Assembly (NCBI RefSeq): GCF_900199205.1
Contig: NZ_OBMJ01000001.1
Coordinates: 6,193,001 to 6,257,000 of the forward strand
Length of the DNA: 64,000 nt
Direction of reading: 5' to 3'
Origin: Streptomyces sp. 1331.2
Lineage (GTDB): Bacteria; Actinomycetota; Actinomycetes; Streptomycetales; Streptomycetaceae
Position numbers and translations under genes: made by a program. Positions 18,391 through 26,751 of this stretch are shown here, one piece after another. The notes under the pieces are model-generated. The model was given only the letters and a program-made list of their open reading frames with translations, was not told the origin of the DNA and made no database searches. Numbering within the stretch: the stretch's first letter is position 1; each line of letters opens with the position of its first letter.

Positions 18391-19062
18391 ATGCCGTTGT
18401 TCGTCAAGCCGCTGCCGGGCTTCACCACCGCCGCCGCGAGCGGCGACACCGTGGTGCTGCTCATCGGCATGCGGATCAACCGGTTCTGGGCGGTGCACCA
18501 GTGGGGCCCGGTGATGTTCGCGATGTTCCGGATGCTGTACGAGCTGAGCCGCGGCCCCGAACGCGGGATGCTCGGCCGCATCCTGCTCACCGCCTCGCCG
18601 CGCACCTACTACGTCGTCCAGTACTGGGAGTCCAAGGAGAAGCTGTACGACTACGCGACCGCGCCGGACGGCTTCCACCACCGGGCGTGGAGCATCGCCA
18701 ACCGCAAGCTGGCGGAGGGCAGGACCCGCGGGCACGTCGGGCTCTGGCACGAGACGTACATCGTGCCGGAGGGCGGGTACGAGTCGATCTACTTCGACAT
18801 GCCGCCGTTCGGCCTGGCCGGCGCCACCGGCGCGATCCCGGTGGAGCAGCGCGGCCGGCGTGCGGCGCAGCGCCTGGCGTACCGGTCGGGCCGGAAAGCC
18901 GCGGCGGGTGCGGCGGGTGCGGCGGGTGCGGCGGGGGAGCCGAACGCGGCGGGCGCGCCGGTCGCGGCCGGTGCGGAGGCCACTGCCGGTGCGGAGGCCG
19001 CCGCCGGTGCGCAGGTCGGCGAGCCCGTGGGGGACACGGGCGGCGCCCAGGGAGTGTCGTGA
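18391..19062 (+). CDS. DUF4188 protein (monooxygenase-like), with Ala-Gly repeat tail
   Basis: 223 aa behind a ggggagg ribosome site. Residues 1-145 match the DUF4188 family (VVLLIGMRINRFWAVHQWGP, YYVVQYWESKEKLYDYA, HVGLWHETYIVPEGGYE), distantly related to ferredoxin-like haem or monooxygenase folds. Residues 165-215 are a low-complexity AAG/AGA repeat coded by gcgggtgcg-like units. TetR control through the palindrome upstream is inferred. Its catalytic role is unknown. Confidence 0.82.
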   Translation: MPLFVKPLPGFTTAAASGDTVVLLIGMRINRFWAVHQWGPVMFAMFRMLYELSRGPERGMLGRILLTASPRTYYVVQYWESKEKLYDYATAPDGFHHRAWSIANRKLAEGRTRGHVGLWHETYIVPEGGYESIYFDMPPFGLAGATGAIPVEQRGRRAAQRLAYRSGRKAAAGAAGAAGAAGEPNAAGAPVAAGAEATAGAEAAAGAQVGEPVGDTGGAQGVS

Positions 19063-19097
19063 GTCGTCCGGCCGCCGCCGCGTGAGAGCGTCGGGGG

Positions 19098-19784
19098 ATG
19101 GTTGATCAGGGCAGCGTGCGGGCGGGCCGGCCGGAGCGGCCGGCCCGCGCCGTACAGGGGGCGCGGGTGGTGCACGAGGTGCCGTACCGCGCGCAGTGGG
19201 AGTCCGCGGAACTCGTCCGGGAGATCGTGGACGGGCGGCTGGACGCGGCGGCGGACCCGCGCTGGGGGCAGTCCGGGGCGGCGACCCCGGAGGAGTACGC
19301 GTGGTGGTCCTGGCGGCTGTGCGGGGTGGCCTGCCTGCGGATGGCGCTGGAGCACTGGTGGGGCGTGACGCCGACGGCGATGGCGCTCGCGGGCGAGTGC
19401 GTGGCGGCCGGCGCGTACGTGCGGGACGGCGACAGCCTGCGCGGGCTGATCCACGCGCCGTTCGCCGGGTACGTCCGCCGGCGCTGGGGACTGGCCGCGC
19501 AGGAAGCGGAGTTGACGCCCGAGGAGGTGGCGGCCGAGGTGGTCGGCGGGCGGCTGGTGATGGTGTCGGTGCACCCTTCGATCCGGGAGCCGGGCGGGCC
19601 CGAGCCGGTGCGGCGCGGCGGGCACCTGGTGCTGGCGGTCGGCGCCACGGACACCGCGCTGCTGGTCCACAACCCGTCCGGGTTCCCGGGGGAGTCGCAG
19701 GCCTTCGCGCGGGTGCCGTGGCGCTCGTTCGGGCAGTTCTACGCCGGGCGGGGGATCGTGCTCGGGCCGCCCGGCGGCCGGTAG
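19098..19784 (+). CDS. C39-like cysteine peptidase family protein
   Basis: 228 aa. A Cys in RLCGVACLRMALEHWWG, a His in RRGGHLVLAVGA and an Asn in LLVHNPSGFPG follow the Cys-His-Asp/Asn order of the papain-like Peptidase_C39_2 family. There is no signal peptide or ABC-transporter fusion, so it is not a bacteriocin-exporter C39 domain. The role could be peptide hydrolysis or transglutaminase-like chemistry. It converges with the SCO6745-like gene across a hairpin. Confidence 0.8.
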   Translation: MVDQGSVRAGRPERPARAVQGARVVHEVPYRAQWESAELVREIVDGRLDAAADPRWGQSGAATPEEYAWWSWRLCGVACLRMALEHWWGVTPTAMALAGECVAAGAYVRDGDSLRGLIHAPFAGYVRRRWGLAAQEAELTPEEVAAEVVGGRLVMVSVHPSIREPGGPEPVRRGGHLVLAVGATDTALLVHNPSGFPGESQAFARVPWRSFGQFYAGRGIVLGPPGGR

Positions 19785-19795
19785 CAGTGGACTTC

Positions 19796-19828
19796 GGGGC
19801 TGCCGGTCAGATCTTGTCCGGCAGCCCC
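19796..19828. terminator. Hairpin between convergent genes
   Basis: An 11-bp stem ggggctgccgg/ccggcagcccc with an 11-nt loop overlaps the 3' end of the minus-strand gene that stops at 19807. Confidence 0.65.
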
Positions 19829-20658
19829 ATCGGGTTGACCGGCAGTGCGCCGCGACAGAGCGCCGATATCGGCTTCAACGCCGCGGCCAGCAGGTCGAGT
19901 TCGGCGCGCGGGTAGTCCTCCCAGACCCGGGCGGCGGCCAGGTCGGTGGCCGCCTCCAGGCCCTGGTGGCGGATCCGGCCGAGCTCGGTGACCGCGCCCT
20001 GCGCCGTCAGCCAGCCGCGCTCCACCAGCCGCCCCGTGGCGGCCTCCCACTCGGCGTCCGTCCACCCGCGCAGCGGCTGCAGCATCTCCCGCCGCATGTC
20101 CATCGCGCACCGGACCACCAGTGCCTCGCAGCCGTCCAGCCCGGCCGCCACCAGGGCGGCGACATGGCCGTCCCCGCGGTGCTCCCGCATCACGGTGGCG
20201 GCCTGCCAGAGCCGTTCGTACAGGCCGGTCGGCCGGGGGAGCGCGGCGTTGGCGGCGGCCAGCACCCGGCCCGCGCAGTCCAGCCGCGCCGCGGCCTGCT
20301 CCAGGGTCTGCGTGACCTGCTCGACCTGCTCCTGGTCCACGTGCTCCAGCAGCCGGGCCAGCGTCGCCGCCGCGCCCTTCAGCCGGGCGGTCAGCACCTC
20401 CTCCGGGCCGGCGTGCGTCCACGCCTCCGGCAGCACGCGCTCGACCAGCGACGGGGCGAAGTTGAAGAAGGCGGCGATCACCGGCGGAGCGTCCACCGCG
20501 CCCAGCGGGGCCGAGCGCCCGGCGAAGTAGCCGCGCCAGGCGCCGTGCAGCCCGGCGGCCTCGTAGGCCTCGCGGGTCTCGGGCTGGAAGCCGGAGACGG
20601 CGTGCACCGGCTCGAAGAGCCACCACAGGGCGCGGGCGGGGTGGACGAGATCGGTCAT
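19807..20658 (-). CDS. SCO6745-family protein (winged-helix-like, unknown function)
   Basis: 283 aa, matching the actinobacterial SCO6745 family in length and pattern: HPARALWWLFEPVHAVSGF at the start, GYFAGRSAPLG, FFNFAPSLVERVLP, and a C-terminal MRREMLQPLRGWTDAEWEAA plus the HTH-like RLVERGWLTAQGAVTELG. Members are predicted regulatory or MarR-like proteins without a defined function. Monocistronic. Confidence 0.85.
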   Translation of the reverse strand: MTDLVHPARALWWLFEPVHAVSGFQPETREAYEAAGLHGAWRGYFAGRSAPLGAVDAPPVIAAFFNFAPSLVERVLPEAWTHAGPEEVLTARLKGAAATLARLLEHVDQEQVEQVTQTLEQAAARLDCAGRVLAAANAALPRPTGLYERLWQAATVMREHRGDGHVAALVAAGLDGCEALVVRCAMDMRREMLQPLRGWTDAEWEAATGRLVERGWLTAQGAVTELGRIRHQGLEAATDLAAARVWEDYPRAELDLLAAALKPISALCRGALPVNPMGLPDKI

Positions 20659-20988
20659 CGGCAGACCTTCCTCGGACGGAGCTCCCCGACGGAGCGGGGG
20701 CTCGGCTGGACGGGCACGGCCCGACGGGCGCCGGGACGGCCCGGGTCGCGGACCGTGCGGGGCGGGTGCGAGGACCGCTCAAGTGCTGATGACCACGGCG
20801 GGGGGCCCGGTAACCCCGGGCGGGGTGTGATGACGGTCACGCGCGGACCCGGGCGGGCGGGGGTCGGCGGGGCGCGGCGGTGGCGGGCCGGGCCGGGGGT
20901 GGGGCGGTCGGCGCTTGCGCGGCGCGAGATGATGGGACGAGGTGCCCGATCCCGGGGCGCCCCAGCCCTCATGTGAAGGTAGTCGGTC
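20659..20988. other. Gene-free interval upstream of rpe
   Basis: 330 bp between divergent genes. It is very GC-rich; short GC palindromes around 20805-20825 (gggcccggtaaccccgggc) are visible, but no clear -10/-35 and no small gene with a ribosome site. Promoters for both flanking genes must lie here. Confidence 0.4.
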
Positions 20989-21672
20989 ATGGCCCAGATC
21001 AACCCCAGCATCCTGTCCGCGGACTTCGCCCGGCTCGCCGACGAGGCCGAGGCCGTCCGGGGTTCCGACTGGCTGCACGTGGACGTCATGGACAACCACT
21101 TCGTGCCCAACCTGACCCTGGGTGTCCCGATCGTCGAGTCGCTGGCCCGCGCCACCGACATCCCGCTCGACTGCCACCTGATGATCGAGGACCCGGACCG
21201 CTGGGCCCCCCAGTACGTCGAGGCCGGTGCCGGCTCCGTCACCTTCCACGTCGAGGCCGCCGCCGCGCCCGTCCGGCTCGCCCGCGAGATCCGCGCCAAG
21301 GGCGCCCGGGCCTCCATGGCGCTCAAGCCGGGCACGCCGATCGAGCCCTACGAGGACCTGCTGCCCGAGCTCGACATGGTGCTGATCATGACCGTCGAAC
21401 CCGGCTTCGGCGGCCAGGCGTTCCTGGACATCATGCTGCCGAAGATCCGCCGCACCCGGGAGCTGATCGCCAAGCACGACCTGGAGCTCTGGCTCCAGGT
21501 GGACGGCGGCGTGGCTGCCAGTACCGTCGAGCGCTGCGCCGAGGCGGGCGCGGACGTCTTCGTGGCCGGCTCGGCCGTGTACGGGGCGCAGGACCCGGCG
21601 GCGGCCGTCCGCAACCTGCGGGAGCTCGCCGACAAGGCCTCGGCGGACGCCTGGTGGGCCTGCGAGCACTGA
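20989..21672 (+). CDS. rpe: Ribulose-phosphate 3-epimerase
   Basis: 227 aa, full length. All family motifs are present: INPSILSADFARL, the metal-binding HVDVMDNHFVPNLTLG (His and Asp), DCHLMIEDPDRW, IMTVEPGFGGQAFL and LQVDGGVAASTV with the catalytic Asp. It interconverts ribulose-5-phosphate and xylulose-5-phosphate in the cytosolic pentose phosphate pathway. A gaaggt ribosome site precedes the ATG. Housekeeping gene. Confidence 0.97.
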   Translation: MAQINPSILSADFARLADEAEAVRGSDWLHVDVMDNHFVPNLTLGVPIVESLARATDIPLDCHLMIEDPDRWAPQYVEAGAGSVTFHVEAAAAPVRLAREIRAKGARASMALKPGTPIEPYEDLLPELDMVLIMTVEPGFGGQAFLDIMLPKIRRTRELIAKHDLELWLQVDGGVAASTVERCAEAGADVFVAGSAVYGAQDPAAAVRNLRELADKASADAWWACEH

Positions 21673-21819
21673 GGCCGGCTCCCGGCTCCCCGTCTCCTCG
21701 GCGCGGCAGGACCGCCGGACGGCCGGGCGTGGGTGGAGGAACCGCCGATCGTGGCGCATGATCGGTGACGGACCCCTTCACTCCCCGCCCGGCCCTCCTC
21801 GTACGGTGGTGGAACCGCG

Positions 21820-22779
21820 ATGAGCAACCTCGACCTCAAGCCCACCCCGACCGTCTGCGGCCGCGAGGCCGGCGGCGGCCCGGTACGGGATCTGCTGGCG
21901 CCACGTCACGTCCCGCTCGGCGAAAGCACGGTGGTCCGCCGACTGCTTCCCAACCTGGGCCGCCGGATGGTCGGCGCCTGGTGCTTCGTCGACCACTACG
22001 GCCCGGACGACATCGCCGACGAACCCGGCATGCAGGTCCCGCCGCACCCGCACATGGGCCTGCAGACGGTCAGCTGGCTGCACGAGGGCGAGGTGCTGCA
22101 CCGCGACAGCCTCGGCAGCCTGCAGACCGTCCGGCCGTACGAACTGGGCCTGATGACCTCCGGCCGGGCGATCTCCCACTCCGAGGAGTCCCCGCGCCCG
22201 CACGCCCGCTACCTGCACGGCGCCCAGCTCTGGGTCGCCCTCCCGGACGCCCACCGGCACACCGAACCCCGCTTCGAGCACCACCCCGACCTGCCCGTGG
22301 TCACCGCCGGCGGCCTGCGCGCCACCGTCATCCTCGGCACCCTCGACACCGCCACCTCCCCCGGCACCACCCACACCCCTCTCGTCGGCGCCGACCTCGC
22401 CCTCACCGAGGGCGCCGACCTGCGGCTCCCGCTCGTCCCCGACTTCGAGTACGCCGTCCTCGCCATGTCCGGCCGGGTCGACGTCGACGGCGTCCCCGTC
22501 GAGCCCGGCACCATGCTCTACCTCGGCTGCGGCCGCCCCCACCTCCCGCTCCGCGCCCACACCGACGCGGCCGTCCTGCTGCTCGGCGGCGAGCCCTTCG
22601 AGGAGAAGATCCTCATGTGGTGGAACTTCATCGGGCGCACCACCGAGGACATCGCCCGGGCCCGCGCCGACTGGACGGCCGGCACCCGCTTCGGCGAGGT
22701 GCACGGCTACGACGGGGCCCGACTGCCTGCTCCGGACCTCCCCGCACTACCCCTGAAGCCGCGCGGCCGGGAACGCTGA
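21820..22779 (+). CDS. Pirin family protein
   Basis: 319 aa. Pirin hallmarks are visible: VGAWCFVDHYGPDD, metal-ligand HPHMGLQTVSWLHEGEVLHRDSLG, MTSGRAISHSEES and GAQLWVALPDAHRHTEPRFEHH, with a C-terminal pirin_C domain (LLLGGEPFEEKILMWWNFIG). It is a bicupin, iron-binding cytoplasmic protein; some members are quercetinases or redox regulators, and the role here is unknown. Confidence 0.93.
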   Translation: MSNLDLKPTPTVCGREAGGGPVRDLLAPRHVPLGESTVVRRLLPNLGRRMVGAWCFVDHYGPDDIADEPGMQVPPHPHMGLQTVSWLHEGEVLHRDSLGSLQTVRPYELGLMTSGRAISHSEESPRPHARYLHGAQLWVALPDAHRHTEPRFEHHPDLPVVTAGGLRATVILGTLDTATSPGTTHTPLVGADLALTEGADLRLPLVPDFEYAVLAMSGRVDVDGVPVEPGTMLYLGCGRPHLPLRAHTDAAVLLLGGEPFEEKILMWWNFIGRTTEDIARARADWTAGTRFGEVHGYDGARLPAPDLPALPLKPRGRER

Positions 22780-22914
22780 CCCGCCGTCCGCCCGCCGACC
22801 GCCGCGCACTCCCCGTGCGGGTGTCCTCGGACCTCGTGATCCGCCTGCCTTCTTGTCAGGGGTAGGGCCTATGGTGCGTACGGGATCTCTGAGGACGAGG
22901 GGCGGGAGTTGTCC

Positions 22915-24789
22915 GTGCAGGACGAGGAGCAGGAGTTTCGGCTGCGGTTGCCCAACGGGGGGCCGGTGGCGCGGGGGCGGCTGTTGCCGGAGAAGGGCAG
23001 TAACGGGAGTCAGAAGTTCCTGGTGTACGCGGGGGCGCCGGCTCGGGGGAGCGTGGTGCCGTCCTTCTCGGTGCGGAACGCGTCCTCGCATCGGCTCCGG
23101 ACGCAGCTGATCGAGGACGGGAGGCTGCGGCCCTCCGAACGGTGGCCCGGGCACCTCGAACTGGTCGCGGACGTGGAGTGCGGCTCGCCGTCCGCCGCCG
23201 CCGAGATCCTGATGGGCCGTGCGGCCAACGGGTGGTCGCGGTGGCGGACGGAGGACGACGACCGGCCGTTGTCGGAGTTCATGCCGGGCGTCTGGATGGG
23301 CCCGAACCGGGCCTGGCTGGTCCGCGGCTCCAATGTCTCGGGCCTCGACCTCGTCCAGGGGCTGTGGCTTCCCGAGGGGCTGGTCACGCTGGCCGCGTCC
23401 CGGCTGCGGCAGGGCGTCGAGAAGGGCGAGAGCAAGGAGAGGCTGCGCGCGTTCGTGCAGGAGGACTACGAGTCCACGGCCACGTACAGCCAGAAGCAGG
23501 ACCTGGTCGAGGAGTTGCACGCCTTCCTGTCCCGGATCAAGCCCGGTGACACCGTGTGCACCCTGTCCGGCGGCCGGCTCCACGTGGGCGAGGTGACCGG
23601 GCCGGTGGAGCAGACGGCGTCGGAGGACGGGCGGTCCAACCTGCGCCGGCCGGTGGAGTGGCAGAGCGAGGGGTACCCGTACTCCCAGCTGCCCGAGGAG
23701 CTTCAACAGAGGCTCTCGGTGCAGCACGACGTCGTGGACCTCACCTCCGTACAGGCCCTGGTCAAGGGCCTCGGGGTGAGCGACCAGGAGCTGGCGGAGG
23801 AGGCCGAGGCCACCGAGCGTGACCCGAGTGCGGAGATCCTCATCGCCCGGCGGGAGTTGGAGCTGCCCGAGCCGACCCCCGAGCTCGCCCGGGACCTGCT
23901 CGTCCACGACGTGGCATGGCTCCGGGAGGTCCGCGACCTCCTCTGGGACGAGCGCCAGCTGGTCCTCTACGGCCCTCCGGGGACCGGCAAGACGTACCTC
24001 GCGCAGAAGCTCGCGGAGTTCCTGGGCGGCGGGCCCGAGCAGGTCAAGCTCGTCCAGTTCCACCCCTCCTACGCCTACGAGGACTTCTTCGAGGGCTTCC
24101 GCCCCAAGGAGGACCCGGAGACCCGCGAGGTCGCCTTCCGCCTCACCGCCGGCCCGCTGCGCGAACTCGCCGACCTCGCCTCCCGCGAGGGCAACCGGCA
24201 CGTGCCGCACTTCCTGATCATCGACGAGATCAACCGGGCCAACCTGGCGAAGGTCTTCGGCGAGCTGTACTTCCTCCTGGAGTACCGCAACAAGGCCGTC
24301 CGGCTCACCTACTCCGGCGACGACTTCGCCCTCCCGCCGAACCTGTTCGTCATCGGCACCATGAACACCGCCGACCGCTCCATCGCCCTGGTCGACGCGG
24401 CGATGCGGCGCCGGTTCGCGTTCGTCGAACTGTCGCCGCGGACCGAGCCGACCAGCGGCCTGCTGCGGCGCTGGCTCGCGGCACAGGAGCGCGACGGCGA
24501 ACCGGCCGACCTGCTGGCCGCGCTCAACGCCCGGATCGACGACGCGGACTTCCGGATCGGGCCCTCGTACCTGATGAAGCCGGGTGTCTACCGCGAGGGC
24601 GGTCTGGAGCGCACCTGGCGGACCAAGATCCTTCCCCTGCTGGAGGAGCACCACTACGGCGAGGGCGTCGACATCGAGAAGCGGTACGGCCTCGAAGCGC
24701 TGCAGGCCGATGTGGCCGCGAAGCGCTCCAGGTTCGCCGTGCAGCCGGGCGACATCCGGTGGGACGGCCAGTCCCCGGCCGAGTCGTGA
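22915..24789 (+). CDS. McrB-like AAA+ GTPase subunit of a modification-dependent restriction system
   Basis: 624 aa from the GTG at 22915, which is better placed than the TTG at 22909 relative to the gcgggag ribosome site. The N-terminal about 290 residues are a divergent recognition region with no clear EVE/DUF3578 motif. The AAA+ core has Walker A GPPGTGKT (residues 353-360), Walker B FLIIDEINRAN, the McrB signature GTMNTADRSI and arginine-finger MRRRFAFVEL. It would assemble as a GTP-driven ring and activate the nuclease encoded by the next gene (GTGA overlap). A defence role against methylated foreign DNA is likely; base specificity is unknown. Confidence 0.88.
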   Translation: MQDEEQEFRLRLPNGGPVARGRLLPEKGSNGSQKFLVYAGAPARGSVVPSFSVRNASSHRLRTQLIEDGRLRPSERWPGHLELVADVECGSPSAAAEILMGRAANGWSRWRTEDDDRPLSEFMPGVWMGPNRAWLVRGSNVSGLDLVQGLWLPEGLVTLAASRLRQGVEKGESKERLRAFVQEDYESTATYSQKQDLVEELHAFLSRIKPGDTVCTLSGGRLHVGEVTGPVEQTASEDGRSNLRRPVEWQSEGYPYSQLPEELQQRLSVQHDVVDLTSVQALVKGLGVSDQELAEEAEATERDPSAEILIARRELELPEPTPELARDLLVHDVAWLREVRDLLWDERQLVLYGPPGTGKTYLAQKLAEFLGGGPEQVKLVQFHPSYAYEDFFEGFRPKEDPETREVAFRLTAGPLRELADLASREGNRHVPHFLIIDEINRANLAKVFGELYFLLEYRNKAVRLTYSGDDFALPPNLFVIGTMNTADRSIALVDAAMRRRFAFVELSPRTEPTSGLLRRWLAAQERDGEPADLLAALNARIDDADFRIGPSYLMKPGVYREGGLERTWRTKILPLLEEHHYGEGVDIEKRYGLEALQADVAAKRSRFAVQPGDIRWDGQSPAES

Positions 24790-25991
24790 CCGTCGTCCAC
24801 CTGACCGAGCACGCCCCGGCGGTGTCCGTTCCCCTCCCGGACGCCGCCGGCCGCGCCGTCGCCGCCTCCCGCATCCTCGACACCGCCGCCCCCGATCCGT
24901 ACCGGACGGGCCACTGGACGCTGCGGGCCGGCAGCAAGGTCGGCGCGGTGAGCCTGCCGGTGCCGGGCGGCGACCCGGTCACCGTGCGGATCACTCCCAA
25001 GGTGCCGATCGCCCGCCTGTTCTTCCTCATCGGGTACAGCCTCGACCCGCGCGGCTGGCGGGACGGCGACGTCGAGGCCGGTGACCACGACGAACTCCTG
25101 CCGGCCCTCGCCCACGCCGTGGAGCGCCAGGTGGACCGGGCGCTGCGCCAGGGCCTCCTGCAGGGATACACCGCGGTCGAGGAGTCCGCGCTCGTGGTCC
25201 GGGGCCGGATCCGTGAAGCCGAGCAGATACGCCGCAGGTTCGGCGCCGCCCTGCCCGTGGAGATCGCGTACGACGAGTTCACCACCGACATCGCGGAGAA
25301 CCGCATCCTGCGGGCCGCGGTCGAACGCCTGCTCCGCCTGCCGGGCGTACCCCAGGACGTGCGCCGCCGCCTGCTGCACCAGCGGGTACGCCTCGCGGAC
25401 GTCACCCCGCTGGTGCGCGGCCAGGAGCTGCCGGAATGGCACGCCACCCGGCTCAACTCCCGCTACCAGCACGCCCTCCAGCTGGCCGGTGTGGTCCTCG
25501 ACGGATCGTCACCCGGGCACGTGGCCGGTGAACTGCGCATCGACGGCTTCCTGTTCGACATGAACAAGCTCTTCGAGGACTTCGTGACGGTCGCCCTGCG
25601 CGAGGCGTTCCGGGGCACGGACCGCACCTGCCGGTTCCAGGATCCGCACCACCTCGACGAGGCGGGCGGGATCCGGATGAAGCCCGACTTCGTCCTGTAC
25701 GGCCCGGACGGCGAACCGCAGGCGGTGGCCGACGCCAAGTACAAGGCCGAGAAGTCCGGCGGCTACCCCGACGGCGACCTCTACCAGATGCTGGCCTACT
25801 GCACCGCCCTCCACCTGCGGGAAGGGCACCTGATCTACGCCAAGGGCAACGCCCCGCACGCCGCCCACCGGGTGCGGCACGCCGGCATCGTCCTCCACCA
25901 GCACGCGCTGGACCTCGGCCGCGGGCCGGCCGACCTGCTCGGTGAAATCCGCTCCCTGGCCCGGCAGATGGCCGCGGGCGGGACGGAGTGA
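24786..25991 (+). CDS. McrC-like PD-(D/E)XK nuclease subunit
   Basis: 401 aa starting at the GTG overlapping the mcrB stop. The N-terminal half resembles the McrC beta-rich domain (ITPKVPIARLFFLIGY, LVVRGRIREAEQIRRRF, YDEFTTDIAENRILRAA). The C-terminal nuclease has D in MKPDFVLYG and DAKYK (the D-x-K pair) followed by a YQMLAYCTALHL helix. It forms a two-subunit restriction system with the upstream ATPase. A short third frame overlaps its stop. Confidence 0.88.
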   Translation: MTVVHLTEHAPAVSVPLPDAAGRAVAASRILDTAAPDPYRTGHWTLRAGSKVGAVSLPVPGGDPVTVRITPKVPIARLFFLIGYSLDPRGWRDGDVEAGDHDELLPALAHAVERQVDRALRQGLLQGYTAVEESALVVRGRIREAEQIRRRFGAALPVEIAYDEFTTDIAENRILRAAVERLLRLPGVPQDVRRRLLHQRVRLADVTPLVRGQELPEWHATRLNSRYQHALQLAGVVLDGSSPGHVAGELRIDGFLFDMNKLFEDFVTVALREAFRGTDRTCRFQDPHHLDEAGGIRMKPDFVLYGPDGEPQAVADAKYKAEKSGGYPDGDLYQMLAYCTALHLREGHLIYAKGNAPHAAHRVRHAGIVLHQHALDLGRGPADLLGEIRSLARQMAAGGTE

Positions 25992-26143
25992 CCACGGTCG
26001 GGCTGCTGCGGATGAGGGCGCTGCAGTTCCTGCACGCGGAGAGCGCGGTGTTCCTCGACGCCGCCCGCCGGCTGCTCCGGCAGGCCGGGGAGGACGAGCG
26101 GCGGGCCCTGGAGGCGGTCTGCGCGGCGGTCGAGCGGCGGTGA
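25988..26143 (+). CDS. Small protein (51 aa) coupled to mcrBC
   Basis: The GTG at 25988 overlaps the mcrC stop (GTGA), and the frame stays open for 51 codons. The peptide is highly helical and charged (RALQFLHAESAVFLDAARRL, AGEDERRALEAVCAAVERR), the kind of amphipathic helical hairpin seen in small regulatory or antitoxin-like subunits. No family is recognised. Coupling to mcrC and good codon bias support it as a gene. Confidence 0.55.
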   Translation: MTTVGLLRMRALQFLHAESAVFLDAARRLLRQAGEDERRALEAVCAAVERR

Positions 26144-26243
26144 GCCGGCCGGGTCCGCGAGCTGTGTCAAGTGCGCTGTCGGATGCGTCACTTCGACTGT
26201 GCCACGGCCGAGGTGATGGCACGTCATGTCGTGCATGAGTTCC

Positions 26244-26273
26244 TTGACGGTATGCGATCGGGGCGCTTACGGT
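26244..26273 (+). promoter_or_regulatory. Candidate sigma-70-type promoter
   Basis: TTGACG at 26244-26249 and TACGGT at 26268-26273 with an 18-bp spacer. It is plausible for a HrdB-type promoter reading into the operon, but such matches occur by chance and no start site is known. Confidence 0.35.
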
Positions 26274-26459
26274 GGTGATCGATCCTGCCGAGCGCGGTCG
26301 CCCGGCGGGAGAGAGCACCCCAGGTATGAAGGGTCGGGTCAACTCCCCGACCGCGGCGGGGCATTGCCCGTCAGGGGTATTCGAGGATCCGTGGGGACAA
26401 CGGGGCGCTTTTCACGGATCTTGGTTGACGGTTCATCATCAATGACCACGGGGGGAATC

Positions 26460-26531
26460 ATGGGACGAGCGTCGGTGTCGTGTCCGGGCGTACGGTTCGG
26501 GTCGTCGTCCGGGAGAACTCCCAGGTCCTAG
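26460..26531 (+). CDS. Possible 23-aa leader peptide
   Basis: ATG at 26460 is preceded by a strong ggggggaatc ribosome site and followed by 23 codons (MGRASVSCPGVRFGSSSGRT...) ending TAG. It lies 220 bp before the first operon gene. Small GC hairpins follow. It could be a leader used for attenuation, or chance; the peptide itself has no recognisable function. Confidence 0.3.
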   Translation: MGRASVSCPGVRFGSSSGRTPRS

Positions 26532-26751
26532 GCCTCTGGGCCTCGGCTGCCGCCTCCGCCGCCGCTCCTGCTCGCGCCGTGTGAACTCCGGTGCGGCCAG
26601 GCCGTGTTGCCCTGCCCCCCGGCGGTACTGCCGGTTCATCTGTCCATTCGTTCGTTCACTCACTCGCTCACGGATCGCCGCTCCGGTGTCAGGGACGTCC
26701 ACCGGGTCGGTGCGCCGCGCATGCGTTGCTTCGGATCGCTTAGGAGTGGAA

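Larger units (their letters stand above)
26144..26751. other. 608-bp control region upstream of the carbapenem-type/NRPS operon
   Basis: No long gene is present. It contains a candidate promoter at 26244-26273, a 23-codon frame with a good ribosome site at 26460-26531 and GC-rich inverted segments around 26512-26555. The operon start at 26752 has the ribosome site taggagtgga. This is the natural place for pathway-specific regulator binding. Confidence 0.5.

Noticed and set aside
26460..26531. The 23-codon frame as the precursor peptide for the PGM1-like ligase
   Set aside because: It is 35 kb from the ligase operon, shows no repeated core segments, and its Arg/Ser-rich sequence does not resemble what I recall of pheganomycin cores.
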